From Bacteroidales bacterium (lineage in GTDB: Bacteria > Bacteroidota > Bacteroidia > Bacteroidales > Muribaculaceae), in assembly GCA_910575615.1 (NCBI GenBank), contig CAJTEX010000011.1, positions 42,739 to 106,738 on the forward strand: 64,000 bases of DNA, written 5' to 3'. Below are positions 25,687 to 34,454 of this stretch, in pieces; position 1 is the stretch's first letter; every line of letters starts with the position of its first letter. The notes beneath the pieces were generated by a model that did not search any database, was not told the DNA's origin, and worked only from the letters and a program-made list of their open reading frames with translations. Position numbers and translations under genes: made by a program.

Positions 25687-26388
25687 ATGGGCCACCGCGT
25701 CACCGACAGAGAACGTCTGAAAAAACTGCTCGCGCTTGAGGCGAAATACCGCCTGCGCGAGGAGGTGCTTGACCGTCTCCTCGATAGCGGTGAAGAATTA
25801 CGGTTGCTCACATACGAGCCGATGATTGACGCCGGGGAAATCAACCCCAACATATACATAGTAAAGGAGGGACTGATAAGAGGCACATACCTCGACAAGA
25901 ACAATGAGGTGACCGCCGGATTCGCCCTGCCCGGCACGCTGCTGATTTCATTCCACAGCTATTACGACGCCGAGCCTTCATATTACCGCTACGAAGCCTG
26001 CTGCCCGACAGTGGTGGTGAGGATTCCCAAATCCTACTTCGACAACCTTGCCGCCGAGTCCCACGAGTTCGCCCTCTGGGTAATGAGCGCCCACCAGAAC
26101 CAGCTGTATTACACCGAACTGCGCAACCAGCTGCTCAGCGGCGACGCCAAGAGCCGCCTGCTGCAGTTGACACGGCGTCTCTCGGTCATAATCCCCGACT
26201 CCCCAGCGACGCAGACAGTAGCCGACGGCGACAGTCATGACAAGGCCATGAAAAAACAGCTATATGGCCGCCATCAGAAGATATTGTCGATGGTGCCGTC
26301 GAAAATCATAGCCTCATACCTCGGGATAACCGAGCAGCACCTCAGCAAGATAAAAAAGGAGATGCTGAGGGAAAACTGCTCCAGATGA
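25687..26388 (+). CDS. Crp/Fnr family transcription regulator
   Basis: A 233-aa regulator. A cyclic-nucleotide-binding-like beta-roll spans residues 20-130 (NPNIYIVKEGLIRGTYLDKNNEVTAGFALPG). A C-terminal winged helix has the recognition segment KIIASYLGITEQHLSKIKKEML. No Cys cluster for an Fnr-type iron-sulfur centre is seen, so the signal is unknown. A longer open frame extends 5' into the DUF4831 gene but has no coding character there. The ATG giving MGHRVTDRERLKKLL is used. Its targets are not evident from the window. Confidence 0.85.
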   Translation: MGHRVTDRERLKKLLALEAKYRLREEVLDRLLDSGEELRLLTYEPMIDAGEINPNIYIVKEGLIRGTYLDKNNEVTAGFALPGTLLISFHSYYDAEPSYYRYEACCPTVVVRIPKSYFDNLAAESHEFALWVMSAHQNQLYYTELRNQLLSGDAKSRLLQLTRRLSVIIPDSPATQTVADGDSHDKAMKKQLYGRHQKILSMVPSKIIASYLGITEQHLSKIKKEMLRENCSR

Positions 26389-26488
26389 CATCGCGGCCAC
26401 TTAAGCCCCGACGTGGCAAAATCGAAACAATTCAACCATCCAGCCGCAAATATTAATTTAGATTAACGTCATTTTCCAAGGCAGCCAT

Positions 26489-26496
26489 TATATTTG
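26489..26496 (+). promoter_or_regulatory. -7 element for the large fibronectin-type protein
   Basis: TATATTTG is an exact TAnnTTTG match 102 bases before the chosen ATG. No TTTG lies at the -33 position. It excludes the longer open frame beginning at 26499. Confidence 0.55.
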
Positions 26497-26597
26497 CCAT
26501 GGAAATGATGCCATATGTGCCACGTTACCCCATTTATCACATCGGCACACCTCTTTCACACCCTACACAACCTGAATCCAACCAACCCTTATTACAT

Positions 26598-29500
26598 ATG
26601 AGACATTACCTATCATCATTAGGTCTGTTGGCCGCCATCGCGGCATTTGCCCAGACACCGCCAAACCTATGCGGCAGCGTAGTCTCGACATCAGGCATGG
26701 AATCGGGAGTCTATCAGATTCCCATGTCAGAGTCAGGGACATTCAAACTGCTCGGCAAGACAGAGAAAGCCTCTGGGGGAGGAGTGCTGTGTGACGACAT
26801 TTATTATCTCACCGTCCTCAACAACACCACCTCTTATTATGGCAATGCACAGACATTCGCCTACGACACCGACAGCTGGAACCAGCTCAACTCGGTGTAT
26901 ATCAGCGGATCACCCGCCCCGGTATTCATGGCGTCAGACTACGCCGCCGAGCCGGGTTCGGGACGGATATTCGGATGCGCGCCCAATGCCGGACGCGACG
27001 GGTTTGAGCTTAACACATACACCTTTGACATCCAATCAACCAATGCCTATCGGGAGAATATAGCCTCCGTGTCGACCCATCTTGGCGCGCTGGCCTTTGA
27101 CAAGGAGGGCCAGCTTTACGGCATCGACCAGGGCGGCGTGCTTTACAAGGTCGACAATGCCTCCGGAGCCACAACCACAGTGGGAAACACCTCTGTCACC
27201 CCGAAGACAGACGGGGCATATGTCGACTATATCCACTCATCCGCGACAATCGACCCCGCATCAGGCATAATGTATTGGAGCGTGACATCGCAGGACGACA
27301 ACATCTGCTCACTCTACGAGGTCGACCTCACAAACGCCTCGGTATCCAAAATCCGCGATTTCGCGCCGGGTATCGAAGTGACCGGCCTCTATATCGGCGA
27401 ACCCGAGGCCGCCCCGGGCGCACCGTCGGCCCCCACTGAAGTGTCATTGCTGTTTGAAGGCACCTCCCTGTCGGGCTTCATCGAGTTCAAGGCCCCCGGC
27501 ACAACATGCGCCGGAGACAACCTCGAGGAGGACCTCTTCTTCCGTGTCCTGGCCAATGACACCGAGATTGCCCGCGACCGCGTCTACGCCAAGGCCACCA
27601 AGACATGGCCAATCTCCGTGCCTGAGGCCGGCAACTACGTCTTCAAGGTTTCATGCTCAAACGCCGCCGGTGAAGGCCCGGCCGCCAAAATCACCCGTGG
27701 TGTCGGCCTGGCAGCCCCCGCAGCCCCAGAAGTCACGGCTGAAGCCACCTCTTCGGCATACAGCTCATATGTGAGCATCTCCTGGAAGCCCGTCACCAAG
27801 ACAGCCGACGGTGCCGACCTCGGCGACACCCAGGTCACATACCGGGTAGTCCGCTATCCCGACGAGAAAGTCATCGAGGAATCTACCACCTCGACCTCCC
27901 TCTATGACTGGAGCCCTGAGGCGGGACAGCACGCCTACCAGTATGGTGTCACCGCCACAGCCATGAACACCCCCTCTGAGGAAGGTTATTCCCCCATAGT
28001 GGTGGTAGGCCTGGCCAGTGTGCCATACGTTGAAGATTTTACCGACGAAAGCGTCACAGACCTCTACACCATCATCGATGCCAACGGCGACGGCAAAAGC
28101 TGGACTTTCTACAGCGGCGACATGGCCTCGGAGGCCAGCAATGAGGTCGACACCGACGACTGGCTGATCTCTCCCCCCATCAACATGCGCTACGGCAACT
28201 ATCACAAGGTGTCTGTCGACATGAGGGTGCGCAGCAGCGAGGCTCCCGGCAAATTTGAAATGAAATTCGGCGTGTCGGCCGACCCGCAGGCAATGACACA
28301 GACCATAATCGAGCCCACGGAGGTAACCACCGACAATGGCGGATACACCACATATTCCGGCATCGTTAAGGTGGAAGGATATGAGGGCAAAGGCCACGTA
28401 GGCCTACACGCGCTGACCGAGGCAGGCAACTGGTGGATGTTCGCCACAAACCTGCGCGTCTCCGCCCCCTACGAAAGCACCGTGCCACAGGCTCCGGCTG
28501 AATTCACCGCCACTCCCGACATCACAGGAGCGCTGTCTGTCACCCTGAGCTGCGTGGCCCCCGACAAGACCCTCGAGGGGAACGCCATAGGCGCGCTTGA
28601 GAAGATTGAGTTCTTCCGCGACGGAGTGTCAATCCACCACATCGACAATCCCACACCTGGCGCCACCGTGACATTCACCGACGACAAGGTGACGGAGAAA
28701 GGCAACCACACCTACACCGCAGTGGCCACAAACTGGAGCGGCGACGGTCTGGAAGCCGAGGCAAAGGCTTTCGCTGGCATAAACATGCCCTCGGCCCCTC
28801 TGCGTGCGTTCGCATACGAGACCGCCAATACCGGCGAGGTGACAGTGGAATGGACTCCGGTCACCACTTATGTGGACGGCACTCCGCTTGCTCCCGAAAA
28901 CGTGACATACAATGTCTGGACCAACATCAACGGCATCGACACCAAAATCCTTGACCAGCTGACCGGCACCTCGACCACATTCCAGATAATGCTCCCCGAC
29001 GAGCCACAGCTCTTCTGGGGTTTCGGCGTGACCGCCACCACAGAGGCAGGCGAGAACCTGCAGGCTGCCATGGCCGACCAGATTCCGGTAGGACTCCCCT
29101 ACCCGGCCCCATTTGAGGATTCCTTCCCCAACCTCACCACCGAGCACACATGGGTGAGAGGCGGGTCTGACAACCTCACATATTGGGATTTCGCGTCGGC
29201 CAACACATTCGAGGAGGTCGTTCCCCAGGATGGCGACAACGGCATGATTGCCATGTTTGGCAACTACATCGGCAGCCAGGGCCATCTCTACTCGGGCAAA
29301 ATCAGCCTCGACGGGCTCACCACCCCGATGCTGACCTTCTATCTCTTCAACCTCGTAGACCCTTCCCATCCCGACGACAACACTGTCGATGTCTACATCA
29401 AAGGCTCAAGCGAGAAGGATTTCAACCTCATCAAGACCTACACGCTCTGCGACTTCGAGACCGAGGGATGGCACCGCGCCGAGATGCCTCTCGACGCTTG

Positions 29501-30929
29501 GAAAGGGCAGTCGGTACAGGTGATGTTCATCGGCACCGTCAACCACTTCCAGTACATCCAGCTCGACAACATCCAGATACGCGACCGTGTGGCCTCTGAC
29601 CTCGCCATCACATCCATCACCGCTCCCGAACGCGTCAAGGCCGGCAAGGCCACATCCGTGGAGGTTGGCTACGCCAATTTCGGGCTTGAGGACATGGCTT
29701 CAGCCACTCTCGAGCTTTACGCCGACGGCGAGAAAATCGACGGGAAGCAGCTTTCAGCCATCACCACCGACAGCCGCTCGACCGCCATCTTCGAAATCAC
29801 CCACGATGTCACCTCTCCCGCAGAGGTAACCTACCAGGCAAAGATAACGGCCAATGGTGACATGCTCCCGGCCAACAACGCCTCGGAGGAAATCATCGTC
29901 GCCACCATCTATCCCAATTACCCGACCGTGGCCGACCTCACCGCCTCTTACCCCTCTGACGACTCAGCCATCATCAACCTCGCCTGGAGCCAGCCCGACA
30001 TGGACGCGACCTTCGACGACGACATCACCGAAGACTTCGAGGGAGCCTCGGCATGGACAAGCGAAGGCCTGGGCGACTGGACATTCATCGACAATGACGG
30101 CTACGGCATCTACGGCTTCAACATCTTCGAGGTTCCCGCCTACGCCCCGCAGCCAATGTCGGCCCAGTCATGGTGGGTGCTGACCGACGGGCATGCCCCG
30201 ATGGCCAACCATTTCAGCGACCCGAGGTTCTACACCGCCCATTCAGGCCACCAGTATCTCGTCTCAATGGCCGTCACCGACAGCGACTACACCCAGAAAC
30301 GCACCGACGACTGGGCCATATCGCCGCTCCTCAACGGCAACGCGCAGACCATCTCGTTCTGGGCCAAGTCAATGCTCTCCGACGCCCTTGAGTCAATCGA
30401 GGTGCTGTATTCCACCACCGACACAGACCTTGACGATTTCACCTCGGTGGCCGTGTTTGACAATGTGCCCTGGGATTGGAAGCAGTATTACTTCGACATC
30501 CCGCAGGGAGCCACATATTTCGCCCTGCGCTGCATCACCCGCGACGGCTACATACTCATGGTGGACGATGTCAACTTCACCCCTGCCGGGAATGCCGCAA
30601 GCCTTGAGCTGGCAGGCTACAACATCTACCGCGACGGCGTGAAGCTCAATGAGACCCCGGTCACCACGACCGCCTACACCGACAATGCCGCCACAGACAA
30701 GGGTGCGGTCTACAATGTGACGGCCATCTACTCGGGCCGTGGCGAATCGATGTTCTCCAACGACGCGATAGCCTCGCTGAGCGGACTGCGCGACATACAC
30801 GCCGACACCGCTCCCTCGATTGTCGCCACCTACACCCTATCCGGTGTGAAGGTCGACAACAATCCCGCCCCCGGCATCTACATCCGCCGCTACTCTGATG
30901 GCACTGCCCGCAAGGTGACCATCAAGTAA
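26598..30929 (+). CDS. Very large secreted protein with fibronectin III and choice-of-anchor J domains, T9SS tail
   Basis: A 1443-aa extracellular protein. The signal peptide is MRHYLSSLGLLAAIAAFAQ. Residues 25-290 look like beta-propeller blades (GALAFDKEGQLYGIDQGGVLYKVD). Fibronectin III-like domains alternate with lectin-like 'choice-of-anchor J' or cleaved-adhesin domains. The anchor domains are marked by SVTDLYTIIDANGDGKSWTF with DTDDWLISPPINM, by SFPNLTTEHTWVRGG, and by TDDWAISPLLNGNAQTISFWAKS. A CARDB-like stretch (ITSITAPERVKAGKATSVEV) precedes the last one. The final 40 residues (TYTLSGVKVDNNPAPGIYIRRYSDGTARKVTIK) are a type A sorting domain. It is probably an adhesin or binding protein; the ligand is unknown. 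The gene has its own -7 element and ends at a very strong hairpin. Confidence 0.87.
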   Translation: MRHYLSSLGLLAAIAAFAQTPPNLCGSVVSTSGMESGVYQIPMSESGTFKLLGKTEKASGGGVLCDDIYYLTVLNNTTSYYGNAQTFAYDTDSWNQLNSVYISGSPAPVFMASDYAAEPGSGRIFGCAPNAGRDGFELNTYTFDIQSTNAYRENIASVSTHLGALAFDKEGQLYGIDQGGVLYKVDNASGATTTVGNTSVTPKTDGAYVDYIHSSATIDPASGIMYWSVTSQDDNICSLYEVDLTNASVSKIRDFAPGIEVTGLYIGEPEAAPGAPSAPTEVSLLFEGTSLSGFIEFKAPGTTCAGDNLEEDLFFRVLANDTEIARDRVYAKATKTWPISVPEAGNYVFKVSCSNAAGEGPAAKITRGVGLAAPAAPEVTAEATSSAYSSYVSISWKPVTKTADGADLGDTQVTYRVVRYPDEKVIEESTTSTSLYDWSPEAGQHAYQYGVTATAMNTPSEEGYSPIVVVGLASVPYVEDFTDESVTDLYTIIDANGDGKSWTFYSGDMASEASNEVDTDDWLISPPINMRYGNYHKVSVDMRVRSSEAPGKFEMKFGVSADPQAMTQTIIEPTEVTTDNGGYTTYSGIVKVEGYEGKGHVGLHALTEAGNWWMFATNLRVSAPYESTVPQAPAEFTATPDITGALSVTLSCVAPDKTLEGNAIGALEKIEFFRDGVSIHHIDNPTPGATVTFTDDKVTEKGNHTYTAVATNWSGDGLEAEAKAFAGINMPSAPLRAFAYETANTGEVTVEWTPVTTYVDGTPLAPENVTYNVWTNINGIDTKILDQLTGTSTTFQIMLPDEPQLFWGFGVTATTEAGENLQAAMADQIPVGLPYPAPFEDSFPNLTTEHTWVRGGSDNLTYWDFASANTFEEVVPQDGDNGMIAMFGNYIGSQGHLYSGKISLDGLTTPMLTFYLFNLVDPSHPDDNTVDVYIKGSSEKDFNLIKTYTLCDFETEGWHRAEMPLDAWKGQSVQVMFIGTVNHFQYIQLDNIQIRDRVASDLAITSITAPERVKAGKATSVEVGYANFGLEDMASATLELYADGEKIDGKQLSAITTDSRSTAIFEITHDVTSPAEVTYQAKITANGDMLPANNASEEIIVATIYPNYPTVADLTASYPSDDSAIINLAWSQPDMDATFDDDITEDFEGASAWTSEGLGDWTFIDNDGYGIYGFNIFEVPAYAPQPMSAQSWWVLTDGHAPMANHFSDPRFYTAHSGHQYLVSMAVTDSDYTQKRTDDWAISPLLNGNAQTISFWAKSMLSDALESIEVLYSTTDTDLDDFTSVAVFDNVPWDWKQYYFDIPQGATYFALRCITRDGYILMVDDVNFTPAGNAASLELAGYNIYRDGVKLNETPVTTTAYTDNAATDKGAVYNVTAIYSGRGESMFSNDAIASLSGLRDIHADTAPSIVATYTLSGVKVDNNPAPGIYIRRYSDGTARKVTIK

Positions 30930-30987
30930 AACTGACCCGCATCTCCCGCCCGCTCCCCTCCTTGACGAGGGGGCGGGGGGGAACCCC

Positions 30988-31034
30988 ATACAACCGAGAC
31001 CGCCCGGCGCAGCACCGGGCGGTCTCGGTTGTAT
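30988..31034 (+). terminator. 20-bp hairpin after the large secreted protein gene
   Basis: Two 20-base arms (30988-31007 and 31015-31034) pair perfectly around a 7-base loop, CGCAGCA. The tail CACAATAAAA has few T, so termination may depend on stem strength alone. Located 58 bases past the stop. Confidence 0.7.
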
Positions 31035-31080
31035 CACAATAAAAATCAGAGAAGAACAACTGACTTTCAAAAATTTTTAT

Positions 31081-31088
31081 TAATTTTG
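31081..31088 (+). promoter_or_regulatory. -7 element for the leucine-rich-repeat protein gene
   Basis: TAATTTTG is an exact TAnnTTTG match with a leader of about 140 bases before the ATG. The -33 half is not clear. Confidence 0.55.
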
Positions 31089-31234
31089 GATTTGTCGTGA
31101 GGTTGCATTCGTTCAGACTGGGAAATAGCCAGTTATGCCATGGAACGCCTATACCCCCGCCGAATATGCATCATTATTTACACCATCACATAACCATATA
31201 GTTATTAACATTATTAACCAATTTGCTTACGGCT

Positions 31235-33592
31235 ATGAGTACAAGAATCCTTATCAGTGCCATGCTAGCCTTGTCAGCATCATTATTCGCTCAAGGCGCA
31301 GTGCCGGAAGGCTGGAGTGTGCAACCCAATGACGGCGACAACGTCGAGGAAATCAAGACATTCGTGGTCAAACACACCACCGGGAGGTTCGACACTTATG
31401 TCAACCGGAAAGTCATCATCAACGGCACAGACTATGCCATCACCCAGAAGGTCACCGGGACGTATGATGACACCAACACCATAACCCTCCAACAGGAGGC
31501 CATAACGGCTGCCGGCACCTACAATGTGGTAATCCCCCGGGGGACTTTCGACTACAACTACAACTGGATGACGGATGAGGGCGACCCAAATCCGGAGATA
31601 TCATTCACCCTGACAATCGGCGGAGAAGAGCCACCGGGGCCTGAACCTGGAGAGTTCACCCCTATCGACAACCCCTATTACACCATCTCCCCCGAGCAGG
31701 GAGTGGTCGGCAAAATCCACGAGTTAACCGTGGAATACCAGCGGTCGGCACTGTTCCCCGAAAGCTACGGTTCAAACAAGCCGGTACTCGTCAATGAGCA
31801 GACGGGAGAAACCGTGGCCATTTTCGCCGTAGAGGAGGGGGGAGGAATGCGCGACGTCATCCTCACCCTGCCCGAGCCTTACACTGTGCCGGGGCAATAC
31901 CTGGTCAACATTCCTGACAACGGCATCTGCGGCTATGACGACGTGGACTGGCCCGCGGCCAGCTTCCGCTACGTGATTGATGGCGGCATGACCCCGGAGG
32001 ATCCCCAGGAGACCGTGGTGGCATACCCCGAGTCAGGCTCGGCCGTGACTTCGCTCGACGACATAATTCTCTTCTTCCCCAACATAGCTGAGGTCTACGC
32101 CAGCGGCCCGGCCAAAGAGAATGTGACCGTGACCCGCGACGGCAACCCGACAGACATAAAGGCCTCTTTCTATCTCAATTCATCTACGATGGACACCGGG
32201 GAAATCGGCCTCACCCTAAATCCTCCCCTGACTGAAAGCGGAGAGTATGAGATTCATGTCCCGGCCCGCGCACTCTCGCTGAGCGTGGCCACCTTCGACA
32301 GCCGCTACAATTACGAGTTCTCACTCAAATACACCGTCAAAGGGCCTCTTGCCGACGGCACCAAAATCAAGGTCGAACCGCTCACCTACAAGGTTGTGTC
32401 GGGCATCGAGCACACCCTTTCTGTCACTTTCCCGGACAATGAGAGCGAATACAGCGGCGTGGCCGCGATTCCGGCCTATGTGGAATATGAAGGTGAACGA
32501 TTCACCGTGGTCGAGGTCGGATACCTGTCATTCTCAGAAGTGAGAGGCATCACCTCCATCACCATACCCGAGACCGTCACCTCCATCGCCGACGCGGCAT
32601 TCTGGGAAAGTTCCCTCTCGGAAATCACCATCCCTTCGTCTGTGACCACCATCGGCGAGAGCGCGTTTGAGAACACTAACCTCACCGAGATTGTCATCCC
32701 GGAGAGTGTCACTTCGCTCGGTGACGATGTTCTGAGCCTCTGCGCTTCGCTTGAATCCCTGGTTCTCAACAACAACCTCACTGCCATTCCTGCCCACATG
32801 GTGTCAGGCTGCACGTCCCTCGCCGGCATTACAATCCCCGCGAGCGTTACCAGTATCGGAGAATTCGCCTTTTCGGAATGCGCCGCGCTCGAAGATGTCA
32901 ACCTCCCGACAGGTGTCACCGAGATAGGACGTTTCGCCTTCGCCTACACCCCCGAATTGAAAATCCTGCCGCTGCCTGAGACCGTCACCTCTGTCGGCCA
33001 CGGGGTCTTCTATCAGAGTGGCATCGAAGAGGCATCCCTGCCGGAAACCATCACGGTCATCCCCGACGGCATGTACCAGTGCTGCGCCAGCCTCAAGGAG
33101 TTCGAGATTTCAAGCAGCGTCACCGAAATCGAGCAGGAAGCCTTCTACTGGTGCTTCGCCCTCAACAAAATCACTTTCGGGGAGAATGTCGCTACAATCG
33201 GCAACAAGGCGTTTGCCGGAGACAAGGCCCTGACAAGCGTTACGAGCCTCAACACAGTGCCTCCAGCCGGAGCCGCGTTCGAGAACGAAGTGTATGAGAA
33301 TGCCATACTGTATGTCCCCAACACCGCCATCGACGCCTACAAGCAGGCCGACGGCTGGAAGGAATTCGGCAACATCATCGGTATCGGTTCAGGCGTGGAT
33401 GAAATCGGCGGCCAGCCCGCATTCAACGTCACCGTGACAGAAGGTGGTGTCGAAGTCATGTCTGACAAGGCGGTGGAAATCTTTGACGCGACCGGGGTGA
33501 AAGTATATTCGGGCGCTCCCGGCGCCATCAGCCTCTCCGGCGGATTCTATGTGATTGTCTCCGGAAACGAGACAGTCAAAGTGATTCTCTGA
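31235..33592 (+). CDS. Secreted BspA-like leucine-rich-repeat protein with T9SS-like tail
   Basis: A 785-aa surface protein. The signal peptide is MSTRILISAMLALSASLFAQ. Residues 25-430 hold beta-sandwich domains (e.g. YYTISPEQGVVGKIHELTVEY). From about 435 to 665 come LRR_5 (BspA/TpLRR) repeats of about 23 residues, each with the core 'ITIPxSVTxIGxxAF' (ITIPETVTSIADAAF, ITIPSSVTTIGESAF, ITIPASVTSIGEFAF, LPTGVTEIGRFAF). The last 60 residues (VEIFDATGVKVYSGAPGAISLSGGFYVIVSG) are a sorting domain. BspA-type repeats often bind host matrix proteins or act in aggregation. The ATG is preferred over an in-frame TTG four codons upstream. It ends at a 15-bp hairpin. Confidence 0.88.
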   Translation: MSTRILISAMLALSASLFAQGAVPEGWSVQPNDGDNVEEIKTFVVKHTTGRFDTYVNRKVIINGTDYAITQKVTGTYDDTNTITLQQEAITAAGTYNVVIPRGTFDYNYNWMTDEGDPNPEISFTLTIGGEEPPGPEPGEFTPIDNPYYTISPEQGVVGKIHELTVEYQRSALFPESYGSNKPVLVNEQTGETVAIFAVEEGGGMRDVILTLPEPYTVPGQYLVNIPDNGICGYDDVDWPAASFRYVIDGGMTPEDPQETVVAYPESGSAVTSLDDIILFFPNIAEVYASGPAKENVTVTRDGNPTDIKASFYLNSSTMDTGEIGLTLNPPLTESGEYEIHVPARALSLSVATFDSRYNYEFSLKYTVKGPLADGTKIKVEPLTYKVVSGIEHTLSVTFPDNESEYSGVAAIPAYVEYEGERFTVVEVGYLSFSEVRGITSITIPETVTSIADAAFWESSLSEITIPSSVTTIGESAFENTNLTEIVIPESVTSLGDDVLSLCASLESLVLNNNLTAIPAHMVSGCTSLAGITIPASVTSIGEFAFSECAALEDVNLPTGVTEIGRFAFAYTPELKILPLPETVTSVGHGVFYQSGIEEASLPETITVIPDGMYQCCASLKEFEISSSVTEIEQEAFYWCFALNKITFGENVATIGNKAFAGDKALTSVTSLNTVPPAGAAFENEVYENAILYVPNTAIDAYKQADGWKEFGNIIGIGSGVDEIGGQPAFNVTVTEGGVEVMSDKAVEIFDATGVKVYSGAPGAISLSGGFYVIVSGNETVKVIL

Positions 33593-33600
33593 TTTTATCC

Positions 33601-33637
33601 GGCCATAAGGCCTGGTTTCTTGCCAGGCCTTATGGCC
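33601..33637 (+). terminator. 15-bp hairpin after the leucine-rich-repeat gene
   Basis: GGCCATAAGGCCTGG (33601-33615) pairs perfectly with CCAGGCCTTATGGCC (33623-33637) around TTTCTTG. No T-run follows. It starts 8 bases after the stop. Confidence 0.6.
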
Positions 33638-33934
33638 GGCATCGAATCCGAATCCATCGCGAATCCGTGATCTGCGAATCCATAGGATTCATTGGGGCCA
33701 TCGAGTCCATTGAGTCTCGAATCCATCCGCGAATCCGGAAGATTCATTAACTATTAGCCCCGGGTTGGCGCGCGGGAGCCCCTTGCGGGCGACCAAGCGG
33801 CAACCCGGGGTTGCTGACATCAGGCGTATTTACCGGGTATTACCGGCCTCAAGGCCGCCAACACCCGGCTAATTGTTAATGAATCCTACTGATTCGAGGG
33901 CGAGACGGTGGTAATTGGCAATCAGGCTCGGTTC
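33638..33934. repeat. Intergenic repeat element A with flanking GAATCC-rich DNA
   Basis: No gene is seen. The flank (33638-33740) is full of degenerate GAATCC / ATCCGCGAATCC units. The element itself (33741-33885) has 19-base ends that are inverted copies with one mismatch (33741-33759 with 33867-33885). Inside are a perfect 10-bp stem, CCCCGGGTTG (33758-33767) with CAACCCGGGG (33801-33810), and a small GGCCT/AGGCC hairpin near 33845-33855. A 23-base core (33776-33798) is identical in the second copy at 45674-45696. It lies between two converging genes. Confidence 0.8.
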
Positions 33935-34411
33935 TCAACGACGTTTCAAAAAGAGAGATTCGGGCCAGGCGAGGGAGCGATGAAGCTCCATTATGGGAGC
34001 GACAACAAAGTGACGTTCCGACGCGCGGGGATGGGGCAAAGTCAGATGTGGGGAGTCATAGATGACTGTATCCCACCCATCAAGGGTGTCATTGCGCCGG
34101 GCCATGAAAATCAGGTCTATGTCAATTTGCCGGTCGCGGTAACTGCCGTCAGGGTTGCGGTGGGAGTCGGCGCAAATCCCCCTTTCGACATCCTGCAACC
34201 TCCTCAACAGCTCTTCGGGGGGAAGAGAGGTCTCTATCTCCACCCCTACGTTGAGAAACATGTTTGGCGACTCGAAACCCCACGGCTCGCTCTCGACCAG
34301 CGATGAGCGGCGCGTCTCCCCTTCGGAAAGCGCGAAAACAGCGGCGACAGCCCGCTCGATTGCCGAGCGGCTGTCGCCGATATTTGAGCCTATGTTTATA
34401 TGGGCGAGCAT
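33935..34411 (-). CDS. folK: 2-amino-4-hydroxy-6-hydroxymethyldihydropteridine pyrophosphokinase
   Basis: Transfers pyrophosphate to 6-hydroxymethyl-dihydropterin in folate synthesis. HPPK motifs are present: INIGSNIGD at the start, EPWGFESPNMFLNVGVEIET, and the metal/ATP site DRQIDIDLIF, then LPHPRASERHFVVAPIMEL. The ATG giving MLAHINIG (158 aa) is used; the open frame upstream runs into infB on another reading frame and has no coding character. It starts 43 bases after infB on the same strand and is probably the last gene of the rimP operon. Confidence 0.94.
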   Translation of the reverse strand: MLAHINIGSNIGDSRSAIERAVAAVFALSEGETRRSSLVESEPWGFESPNMFLNVGVEIETSLPPEELLRRLQDVERGICADSHRNPDGSYRDRQIDIDLIFMARRNDTLDGWDTVIYDSPHLTLPHPRASERHFVVAPIMELHRSLAWPESLFLKRR

Positions 34412-34454
34412 GTTGTGCGGTGCATGACGGTGACGGCAATCACCCCGGGAGGGG

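Noticed and set aside
26499..26597. Upstream start for the large fibronectin-type protein
   Set aside because: It begins 3 bases after the -7 element and would bury the signal peptide; the ATG at 26598 starts a normal signal sequence.
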